Assembly: GCA_012959525.1 (NCBI GenBank)
Contig: DUDB01000010.1
Span: forward strand, 4,864-38,449
Source: Planctomycetota bacterium
GTDB lineage: Bacteria > Planctomycetota > UBA1135 > GCA-002686595
Direction: 5' to 3'
DNA length: 33,586 bases
Shown: positions 1 through 6,568 of the stretch, in pieces
Position numbering within the stretch: position 1 is the first letter of the stretch
Layout: each line of letters starts with the position of its first letter
Program-made: the position numbers and the translations under genes
The notes under the pieces: model-generated
Database searches by the model: none
Told to the model about the DNA's origin: nothing
Seen by the model: the letters and a program-made list of their open reading frames with translations, nothing else

Positions 1-852
1 CAGAATGGCCGCGGGAAAGGGGCCTTCGCCCTTGGGCAGAGTAAGCGTCCCCGCCAAGGTGACGCCGCCGGTGGGGTTCTCGTATTCAACTTCTTCGCTC
101 TCATAGGGGAAGGGGCCCTTTGGTTCCTGGGGACGCGGCCGCTTCGTGGGCTCGGCCACGCCTTTCAGGGAGACTTCGAAGACCTGGCCGCCCTGCCTGA
201 ACTCCCCATCAAGGGTGGCCCCATCCACAGAGGGCGACACAGCAAATGTGGTTCCGATGGCACCCAGGTGGACCAATACGGACCTCTCGCCGGCGTAGTC
301 CACGCGGCCGATCGGGTACTGAGCAGGCGACTGATCCGGACTGACCATGTAGCCCGTCAAGAACGCGCCCGAGCCCTGTTCAACCATCAAGACCAGACGC
401 AAATCCACAACCCCTACCTTGAGAACCCCTTCCCATGAACCGATGAGCTGCTTGGCCAGTTCAGCGGGCAGGGCCGGAGGAGGCGGTTGGCGCTCGCAGC
501 GCACGGGCGTCTCACTACCACGCTGTTTCCAGGATCCAATCAGCTCGGAGCCCGATTCGTCGAGGTTGGCCTCCATGGTAGCTCCCGCGACCTCTGACTG
601 AATGAGCAGCCGTTTTCCATCCCATTCCACCGTGTCCCAAGGAAGGCCAAAGGAGAGTTGCGCGGGCGTGTCGACCGATCCCCGCCAACCACCCTGCCCA
701 TCGGCCACGAAGTGCAACACGATTTCCAAAGAGCGTTCAGGAGTGGCGATTTCCCCCTTCCAGACGCCGCCTAGGCTTGACGCGCCGTCCTGAGCGGACA
801 AGGGCATGAGCAACGTCAGGGTGGCCAGGATTCGCATGGGTAACTTGTGCAT
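1..852 (-). CDS. Secreted alpha/beta hydrolase (S9/S33 peptidase-esterase type), N-terminal part only
   Basis: The gene begins at ATG 852 and runs off the left edge; 284 codons are visible. Residues 1-20 form a signal peptide (hydrophobic ILATLTLLMPLSAQ), so the product is exported; a second ATG at 837 would also keep it. Residues about 27-118 and 128-225 look like two diverged copies of a beta-rich domain, each opening with a G-x-W-x-G motif (GVWKGEI, then GSWEGVL) and ending near a G-x-W/F-x-Q-x-G strand. From about 240 the sequence becomes the first strands of an alpha/beta hydrolase (VEYENPTGGVTLAGTLTLP, then GPFPAAIL), as in secreted hydrolases annotated as serine aminopeptidase or EstA-like esterase. 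The Ser-Asp-His triad lies beyond the window, so activity and substrate cannot be judged. The gene is divergent from the phosphatase-like gene at 955. Confidence 0.8.
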   Translation of the reverse strand, partial: MHKLPMRILATLTLLMPLSAQDGASSLGGVWKGEIATPERSLEIVLHFVADGQGGWRGSVDTPAQLSFGLPWDTVEWDGKRLLIQSEVAGATMEANLDESGSELIGSWKQRGSETPVRCERQPPPPALPAELAKQLIGSWEGVLKVGVVDLRLVLMVEQGSGAFLTGYMVSPDQSPAQYPIGRVDYAGERSVLVHLGAIGTTFAVSPSVDGATLDGEFRQGGQVFEVSLKGVAEPTKRPRPQEPKGPFPYESEEVEYENPTGGVTLAGTLTLPKGEGPFPAAIL

Positions 853-942
853 GGATGGATCTTCTGGGAGGATCGCTGACTTGTCGAGCAAAACTCTCTG
901 CCAATTGTAAGGGCTCGCTCCACGCAGCCAAGGAGTCCGGAG

Positions 943-957
943 TACCCTGCCTGCGTG
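943..957 (+). promoter_or_regulatory. Leaderless promoter, TACCCT-N6-GTG
   Basis: The hexamer TACCCT (943-948) is followed by exactly six bases and then the GTG start of the phosphatase-like gene. A -10 box here would place transcription start at or next to the G of GTG. No -35 match is visible. The same layout recurs at five other starts in the window, which is the main support. Confidence 0.5.
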
Positions 958-1476
958 AAATACTCCATGAAATCCGTGTGCCTTGGTGCCCTCGCCCTGC
1001 TCGCCTCCCCTGCATGCTCAGATGCCACAAGCGAACCACTAGACCTTGACCTGACGAATTTTCGCGTCCTTGAAGGCACCGTGGTTGGCGGCGGACAGGT
1101 CGACGTGGACCAGTTCCACGCCATGGCCGAGGATGGGTACTCCCTGGTGGTCAACCTGCGCAGCGAAGCCGAGTCGTTCCCTGAAAACGAAGGAGAATTG
1201 GCCCAGGCGGCAGGCATGAACTATCTGCACATCCCCCTGGGTGGAGGTGATCTGGTGGGAGCCCACGCAGTCCAATTGGCAGCAGCCCTCGACACCCACG
1301 GTGACGGGAACGTCCTGATCCACTGCGCAAGCGGTAACCGGGTCGGCGCTCTCTGGGGCTTGCACGTGGCGCTGCGCGATGGACTGGGCGCCGATGAAGG
1401 TGTCCAGGCCGCCCGTGACGCTGGTATGCGAAGCGAGGGCCTCGCGGACTGTGTCCGCGCGGCCCTCAGCAAGTAG
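955..1476 (+). CDS. Exported dual-specificity-phosphatase-like protein (DUF442/BLH type)
   Basis: A 173-residue protein with a GTG start. Residues 1-21 form a signal peptide ending SPAC; Cys21 could be lipidated, but Ser at -3 makes a poor lipobox, so ordinary cleavage is equally possible. The mature part follows the small cysteine-phosphatase fold: a first strand (FRVLEGTVVGGGQ), a conserved VVNLRSEAE segment, and the active-site loop HCASGNRVGALW at 123-134. The nucleophile is Cys124 with Arg129, a C-x4-R loop as in the beta-lactamase-hydrolase-like (TIGR01244/DUF442) family, rather than the C-x5-R of classical tyrosine phosphatases. The substrate is unknown. It stands alone between a divergent hydrolase and a convergent sigma factor gene. 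The GTG start is supported by the TACCCT-N6-GTG promoter; ATG at 967 is the alternative. Confidence 0.8.
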   Translation: MKYSMKSVCLGALALLASPACSDATSEPLDLDLTNFRVLEGTVVGGGQVDVDQFHAMAEDGYSLVVNLRSEAESFPENEGELAQAAGMNYLHIPLGGGDLVGAHAVQLAAALDTHGDGNVLIHCASGNRVGALWGLHVALRDGLGADEGVQAARDAGMRSEGLADCVRAALSK

Positions 1477-1515
1477 TTAGTCCGCTCTGGCGCCTCACAC
1501 GCCGGATGAACCTTC

Positions 1516-2565
1516 TCAGGCGCTCAGCAAGATCCTTGCTTGCTCCGGATCGATGGTGGACCGCAGCCGCACCATGACGTTGGAGTGGATCTGGCACACG
1601 CGGCTCTCCGTCAGCTGCAGGATCTCTCCGATCTCTCGCATGGTCTGGCCGGCCTTGTAGTACTGCAGGATGATGAAGCGTTCCCGATCGGTCAGAGAGC
1701 GCGTGATGAAGCTCAGCACGTCGGCCTCGTTCAGCACCTCGGTGGGCTCGACGGCCTTCTTGTTCTGGAGAGTGTGGGCCATTTGCTCGCCGCTCCCGTC
1801 CGGACCGGACCACTTGCCGGAGAGGGACACCATGCGGGTCGCCTCGGAACGGGAAAGGCGTCGGCGAAGTTCGGCCTCGTCGCAATCCAGGCGGGTGGCC
1901 AGCTCTCCCTCAGTGGGTTCCCGTCCATATTCCTCACCCAGGTCCTTCAGGGCTCGGTCGATCTTGCTCGCTTGAAGCCGCACCTGACGGGGCACCCAGT
2001 CCTCCGATCGAAGCTGGTCCAGGATGGACCCACGGATGCGAGTCGAGCAGTAGCTCTTGAAGCGCACCCCGCGGTCGGGGTCGAAGCGTCCGATGGCGTC
2101 CATCAACCCGAACACGCCCGAGCTGACCAGGTCATCGAGCTCCACGGAGCTCGGCATGGTCCGCAGGAGCTTCAGGGCGATGATCCGCACGAGGGGCAAG
2201 TACTTCTCCATCAGCGCGTTGCGCACCTGGGTCTTGCCCTCCTCGTCCTGACGCTCTCCTGCGTCGAGGTACAAGTCCCACAGGCTGTCGGTATCTAGAG
2301 CAACTAGCTCAGATGAGGAAAGCGAGGCGCACCCCTTACCTGCCAAGGGGTGCACCTCTTTCTCTCCCTCTGAAACTCCCCGGCTTTCCGAACGGCTGGA
2401 ACGAGAAGTAGCCTCTATGGGTGCTGAGCACTCAAACCTAGCCCCCTCAGGCTCGGTCGGGCTTGCCTCTCGGCCGCTGTCGCCGGCGGAAATCTCCGGG
2501 GAGCCAAGGTCGGCTTCAATACTGCGATCTCTCTCCGACCTGTGGTTGTTGTCCGTGATCATCAT
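1516..2565 (-). CDS. RNA polymerase sigma factor, FliA/WhiG (sigma-28) type
   Basis: A 349-residue sigma-70 family protein. The first about 95 residues are a charged, low-complexity extension absent from typical FliA (about 240 residues). The core then follows in order: region 2 (LVSSGVFGLMDAIGRFDPDRGVRF with SYCSTRIRGSILDQLR), region 3 (VPRQVRLQASKIDRAL and PTEGELATRLDCDEAEL) and region 4 with its helix-turn-helix (SLTDRERFIILQYYKAGQTM, then REIGEILQLTESRVCQIHSNV). The region 2 and 3 wording matches the FliA/WhiG branch that directs flagellar or developmental genes. ATG 2565 has a good Shine-Dalgarno (AAAGGGAGC directly upstream), fitting an internal gene of a transcript that begins with the REC-EAL gene 98 bp upstream. 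No anti-sigma factor or flagellar gene is present, so a motility role is inferred from family only. Confidence 0.93.
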   Translation of the reverse strand: MMITDNNHRSERDRSIEADLGSPEISAGDSGREASPTEPEGARFECSAPIEATSRSSRSESRGVSEGEKEVHPLAGKGCASLSSSELVALDTDSLWDLYLDAGERQDEEGKTQVRNALMEKYLPLVRIIALKLLRTMPSSVELDDLVSSGVFGLMDAIGRFDPDRGVRFKSYCSTRIRGSILDQLRSEDWVPRQVRLQASKIDRALKDLGEEYGREPTEGELATRLDCDEAELRRRLSRSEATRMVSLSGKWSGPDGSGEQMAHTLQNKKAVEPTEVLNEADVLSFITRSLTDRERFIILQYYKAGQTMREIGEILQLTESRVCQIHSNVMVRLRSTIDPEQARILLSA

Positions 2566-2587
2566 GCTCCCTTTATCGTGCTTTCAG

Positions 2588-2619
2588 ACTTGGTGGACAA
2601 GTTGTGGCGCACAAGCGCC
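2588..2619 (-). other. Two small hairpins between the REC-EAL and sigma genes
   Basis: In the 98-bp gap, ACTTG-GTGGA-CAAGT (2588-2602) and GGCGC-ACAA-GCGCC (2606-2619) are perfect 5-bp inverted repeats in tandem. Neither is followed by a U-tract, so they may be attenuation or RNA-processing sites, or chance. Confidence 0.25.
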
Positions 2620-2663
2620 GGCTTGGAAGAACCTACCCCTGAAATCCAAATCGAAGGGAACCA

Positions 2664-3875
2664 TCAGTTCGACCCCGCTCGATTCAGATCATCGCTTGGA
2701 AACTGCACGACTCCCTCAACAGGGTCTTTGACCCGTTGGGTTTCCCACGCGCACAGAGCCTCAACCGGAAGAGCCCGGGTGTAGTGGTAGCCCTGCACGC
2801 CTTGGCAACCGATGGCTTGCAGGATCTTGGCCGTCTCAGCATCCTCGACGCCTTCGGCCAGGGAGTGCAAGCCCAGGCCGCGGGCCAGCTCGACCATTGC
2901 CTTGACGATAACGCGCGCATCTGCATCGTCCTTCAATTTGGAGATGAACGAGCGATCGATCTTGAGCTCCTCGAAGGGCAGTTCGTACAGGTGCTGCATG
3001 GAGCTGAAGCCCGTCCCAAAATCGTCAATCGAGAGGTGAAAGCCCTTGAGCCGAAAGCGCACCAGAATGTCGATGTAGCGGACCGGATCCCGCATGGCCT
3101 CGCTCTCGGTGATCTCCAACATCACACGATCGGGGTCGATGCCCGCTGCACGGGTCCATTGCTCGAGACGGTCCGGGTACTCCAGATCCTCGAAGAGAAC
3201 CGGTGAGTAGTTCACACACAGACTCGCATCGCCCCACCAGGGCTCGATGGACGCGAGCGACTTCTGAACGACCACTCGGGTCAGCTCCCCCATCAGGCCC
3301 GCCTCGACGGCCAAGGGGATGAAGGTACTGGGGGGCACATCCCCCAACAGTGAGCTATGCCAGCGCGCCAAGGCCTCGTAGCCCGTGGTCTTGCCCGTCG
3401 ACAAGCTCACCTTGGGCTGAAAGTGAACGTCCATCTCTCCGCACTCCAAGGCCACCGCCAGCTCGTCCGCGGTGGGATTGCGGCTCTTGGTGGCAACCTG
3501 CAGGGGGCGCAGAAGGCCTTGGAGGATGGTCAATTCCATGGGCTTGGAGGCGGGCTCGATCATTGCCAGGCCCAACTCGTCACCGAGTCGCCTGGCGGAT
3601 TCAAGGACCTCCTTGGCCGTCCCGGACATCAGGCAGACCTCTGCCTCACATCCTGCCGCAGCCAAGCGGCGCAGGACCTCCACCCCGTCCACTTCCGGCA
3701 TGTTCAAGTCCAGGAGGACGAGACCCGTTCTCCCCCGCACGTCAAAGACATGAGCGTTCGAGGCCTCATTGACACATTCGGACACGATGTGCATCTTGTC
3801 CGCGACCTTCTCGATCAGCCTGCAGATACGCTCGTCGTCATCGACGATCAGAAGTTTCGCCATGGACCGGGTCAT
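2664..3875 (-). CDS. Response regulator with c-di-GMP phosphodiesterase (REC-EAL)
   Basis: A protein of about 403 residues from the chosen start. The receiver domain begins LLIVDDDERICRLI and has the phosphoacceptor Asp in LLDLNMPEVDG, with Ser in LMSGTA and Lys in EPASKP at the switch positions. The EAL domain keeps the catalytic signature: GYEALARW, N in CVNYSP, E in LEITESE, the DD of SIDDFGTGFSS, K in ELKIDRSF, E in AEGVED and Q in GVQGYHYTRAL. It is therefore probably active in hydrolysing c-di-GMP to pGpG, gated by phosphorylation; no histidine kinase is in the window. Start choice: the frame is open to a TTG at 4055, with ATGs at 4004, 3920, 3875 and 3863. I chose 3875 because GGTGGAGAA sits just upstream. 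It precedes the FliA-type sigma gene on the same strand, suggesting cotranscription. Confidence 0.92.
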   Translation of the reverse strand: MTRSMAKLLIVDDDERICRLIEKVADKMHIVSECVNEASNAHVFDVRGRTGLVLLDLNMPEVDGVEVLRRLAAAGCEAEVCLMSGTAKEVLESARRLGDELGLAMIEPASKPMELTILQGLLRPLQVATKSRNPTADELAVALECGEMDVHFQPKVSLSTGKTTGYEALARWHSSLLGDVPPSTFIPLAVEAGLMGELTRVVVQKSLASIEPWWGDASLCVNYSPVLFEDLEYPDRLEQWTRAAGIDPDRVMLEITESEAMRDPVRYIDILVRFRLKGFHLSIDDFGTGFSSMQHLYELPFEELKIDRSFISKLKDDADARVIVKAMVELARGLGLHSLAEGVEDAETAKILQAIGCQGVQGYHYTRALPVEALCAWETQRVKDPVEGVVQFPSDDLNRAGSN

Positions 3876-4157
3876 TTCTCCACCGCTGTTCGAGGCTCTG
3901 GTTTCGGAAATAGTCATCATGTGGGAGGGGAATTGAGCTTGGAATGGGAGGGGATGGTGGGGGACGGACAGTTGCTCCTGCTTGAACGCTAGACTCGCCT
4001 GCATACCCGCTAGTGTCAACGCTGGCACTGCATGGGTATGGGTTGGAAATACCAATGCGGATTCGCTTCAGCGGCCCATACCTTTCACTAACCGGGGACT
4101 AGAGTGTATTCTCCACGGGTGGTCCTTCAGCCGCCCACCTACGGGGACAACGATCGG

Positions 4158-4166
4158 TGTTATGCT
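4158..4166 (+). promoter_or_regulatory. Extended -10 promoter for the FixJ-type regulator
   Basis: TG-T-TATGCT (4158-4166) is an extended -10 element ending 26 nt before ATG 4193. It overlaps the upstream GTG start (4157), which therefore is probably not used. No -35 match was seen. Confidence 0.4.
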
Positions 4167-4192
4167 CGGCACGCCTCCCCCTGGAAACGATC

Positions 4193-4837
4193 ATGCCCCC
4201 TCAAGAACCTGCATCTCCGCCGCCCACCGGCACCCAGTCCACCGTGTATGTCGTGGACGATGACGAGCGCATCCGACGTCTGGTCGGCCGCTTGCTCGAC
4301 GACGTCGGAATTGCGCATCAAGCGTTCTCTGATGCGGAGTCCTTCCTGGAGGAGTTCGTCCCTGGCTCCCCGGGCTGTCTCCTGCTTGACGTACGCATGC
4401 CCGGGATGGGAGGGCGCGTACTGCAAGACACGCTCATAGAGCGGGACATCAATCTGCCTATCCTGTTCATGACTGGTTACGGGGAAGTCTCCGTAGCCGT
4501 CGAAGCCCTGCACCATGGTGCCGTGGACTTCCTGGAGAAGCCCCTGAGCCCGCAGCAGCTCATCGATCGGGTCCAGGTCGCCCTGAACGAGGACAATGAG
4601 CGCCGCGGCCGTGACTCCGTGCGCGAAGAACACGCCTCGATCATGTCCCAGTTGACTGAGCGGGAGATGGAGGTCGTCGAGATGCTCCTCGAAGGCAAGA
4701 CCAACAAGCAGATCGCCTACAAGCTCTCCGTCTCATCCCAAGCCATCGACGCCCGCCGGCTGAATGCCATGAAGAAGCTGGGAGTTGCCTCCGTGGCTGA
4801 ATTGGTGGCCTTGGTGCTTCGTATCCGCAACAGTTGA
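4193..4837 (+). CDS. FixJ/NarL-type two-component response regulator
   Basis: A 214-residue protein. The receiver domain covers residues about 17-130, with VYVVDDDERI, phosphoacceptor Asp66 in CLLLDVRMPGMGG, Thr in LFMTGYGEV and Lys in FLEKPLSP; this wording is closest to FixJ. The LuxR-type helix-turn-helix at about 155-214 starts at LTEREMEVVEMLLEGKTNKQ, followed by SVSSQAIDARRLNAMKKLGV. It should bind DNA when phosphorylated; no cognate kinase is nearby. ATG 4193 is preferred over the in-frame GTG 4157 because a -10 element overlaps the latter. The gene is divergent from the REC-EAL gene and 96 bp upstream of the formate dehydrogenase operon on the same strand, so it could control either, but that is only positional. 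Confidence 0.92.
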   Translation: MPPQEPASPPPTGTQSTVYVVDDDERIRRLVGRLLDDVGIAHQAFSDAESFLEEFVPGSPGCLLLDVRMPGMGGRVLQDTLIERDINLPILFMTGYGEVSVAVEALHHGAVDFLEKPLSPQQLIDRVQVALNEDNERRGRDSVREEHASIMSQLTEREMEVVEMLLEGKTNKQIAYKLSVSSQAIDARRLNAMKKLGVASVAELVALVLRIRNS

Positions 4838-4921
4838 ACGGGAGCCGGGTGCCAGAGAGACATCCGCTCCAAGCTCCTCCAGATCCCGACTTCTGGACTC
4901 GATGAGTTCGGCCCGCCCGGC

Positions 4922-4936
4922 TACCCTGTTCGGGTG
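4922..4936 (+). promoter_or_regulatory. Leaderless promoter of the formate dehydrogenase operon, TACCCT-N6-GTG
   Basis: TACCCT (4922-4927) is followed by six bases and the GTG start of the first operon gene, the same arrangement and same hexamer as at 943. No Shine-Dalgarno precedes this GTG. Confidence 0.5.
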
Positions 4937-6568
4937 CCTGCCTCCCCCACCGACGAGCAGTTGATCAAGCGCTGGCAGGATGAGCCCGCGCCGGTACTGC
5001 CGTTGTTGCACGCCTTCAACGAACGAGACGGGCACATCTCCCGCGAGGGCTTGGAGGCCATCTCCGCGGGGCTGCGCATCCCCTTGGCAAATCTGCACGG
5101 GAGCGTGACTTTCTATCACCACATTTCTGGCGAACCGGAGTCCAGGGATAGGCCGCGGGTCTGCATGGGCCCCATCTGCCGTCTGAATGGGTCGGAGCAG
5201 TTGCTCCACGACCTAGAAGGTGCAGAGCCCATGGCATGTGCCGGACGGTGCGACGACCCCATCCCCGTACTGCAGGCGGACCGCGCCCTCGTGGGGCTTT
5301 CCGGGGACAAGCTGCAGCAGGCCCCCTCGCCGCTGCCCCCTCTCAATCCTGGTGGCCTCGAAGAATGCTGCTTGGCAAGCGTCCGCGAACCTGATCGCGC
5401 CACCTGTTCAGGCTACATGCGCACGGGCGGCTACGCGGCCTTGGCCAAGGCGCGCGAGATGGAGCCCGAAGAGATCCTGCAAGTGCTCGAAGACTCGGGC
5501 CTGGCGGGCCGTGGGGGCGCAGGTTTTCCCACAGCGACGAAGTGGCGGGCCGTGCGCGATGCCCAAGGCGGGCCGAAGACTCTGGTCTGTAATGCGGACG
5601 AGGGCGAACCCGGCTGCTTCAAGGACCGCGTACTCCTCGACCACGACCCCCATGCGATTCTGGAAGGCATGGCCATCGCGGGACTGGCCACAGGGGCAGC
5701 GCGTGGCTTTATCTATCTGCGCTACGAGTATCCGCAGACCCTGGCCATCCTGGAGCGCGCACTGGAGGAAGCCAAAGAGCACCTGGACGGATTCGAGTTT
5801 TGCGTGCGGCGCGGCGCGGGCGCCTACATCTGTGGCGAGGAGACCTCCCTATTGAACAGCCTGGAGGGGGAGCACCCCTTCCCTCGCAACCGCCCGCCCT
5901 TTCCCGTCACCCATGGGTTTGAGCAGACGCCCACGGTGGTCAATAACGTGGAGACGCTGGCCAGCGTCGCCCCCATCCTCGCCCGCGGAGCCGAGTGGTA
6001 CGCGGGCCTGGGGCTCGGAGAACATCGGGGCACGAAGCTCATCAGCTTGTCAGGGGACGTGCTGAGGCCGGGGAACTACGAGGTCCCCATGGGCTTCCCG
6101 CTCAAGACTCTGCTGTTCGATTGGGCCGGGGTGCCAGAGGGTCGCAAGGTTCAGGCCGTGACCATGGCCGGTCTTTCGGGCGGCTTCCTGGGAGCCGCCG
6201 ATCTTGATGTCACCCTCGATGAAGCCTGCCTGCGGGCCAAGGGCTCCTTCCTGGGTGCCGGTGGCATCATGGTCTTCGACGACAGGCGGGACATGTTCGA
6301 GATCGCGCGCCAATCCATGGAGTTCTTCGCCAGCGAGGCCTGTGGCAAGTGCTTCCCGTGCCGCATTGGCACCGAGCGTCTGACAGAGCGACTCAGTGAG
6401 CCCTCAGGAGCCCTGGCTCCTGAGGCGTGGACCGAAGAGGTGCGAGCCATCGGCTACACCATGATCGAGCTCAGCGCCTGCGGCCTGGGCAAGTCCGCGC
6501 CCTTGATCACTGAAAGCCTTCTACGCCTCTTCCCCGAGGAGGTCAGCGCCAAGCTGGAAGCACGATGA
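4934..6568 (+). CDS. fdhB: NAD-dependent formate dehydrogenase, NuoE-NuoF fused diaphorase subunit
   Basis: A 544-residue protein with a GTG start. Residues about 1-150 are a NuoE-like thioredoxin-fold domain binding one [2Fe-2S] cluster, with the four cysteines spaced C-x4-C (CMGPIC) and C-x3-C (CAGRC). Residues about 165-540 are NuoF-like: FMN/NADH site GRGGAGFPTATKW, CNADEGEPGCFKDR, and GAGAYICGEETSLLNSLEG, then the [4Fe-4S] motif CGKCFPCR with the fourth Cys in SACGLG. It takes electrons from the catalytic subunit and reduces NAD+ (or the reverse for CO2 reduction) in the cytoplasm. Fusion of the two diaphorase parts is known in soluble formate dehydrogenases such as Methylobacterium Fdh1B. 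Its TGA stop overlaps the ATG of fdhA (ATGA), so the two are translationally coupled. Confidence 0.96.
   Translation: MPASPTDEQLIKRWQDEPAPVLPLLHAFNERDGHISREGLEAISAGLRIPLANLHGSVTFYHHISGEPESRDRPRVCMGPICRLNGSEQLLHDLEGAEPMACAGRCDDPIPVLQADRALVGLSGDKLQQAPSPLPPLNPGGLEECCLASVREPDRATCSGYMRTGGYAALAKAREMEPEEILQVLEDSGLAGRGGAGFPTATKWRAVRDAQGGPKTLVCNADEGEPGCFKDRVLLDHDPHAILEGMAIAGLATGAARGFIYLRYEYPQTLAILERALEEAKEHLDGFEFCVRRGAGAYICGEETSLLNSLEGEHPFPRNRPPFPVTHGFEQTPTVVNNVETLASVAPILARGAEWYAGLGLGEHRGTKLISLSGDVLRPGNYEVPMGFPLKTLLFDWAGVPEGRKVQAVTMAGLSGGFLGAADLDVTLDEACLRAKGSFLGAGGIMVFDDRRDMFEIARQSMEFFASEACGKCFPCRIGTERLTERLSEPSGALAPEAWTEEVRAIGYTMIELSACGLGKSAPLITESLLRLFPEEVSAKLEAR

Noticed and set aside
2566..2580. CGATAA before the FliA-type gene as a sigma-28 -10 box (autoregulation)
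   Set aside because: Six of eight -10 bases match but there is no TAAA-like -35 at the required distance, and the bases overlap the Shine-Dalgarno.
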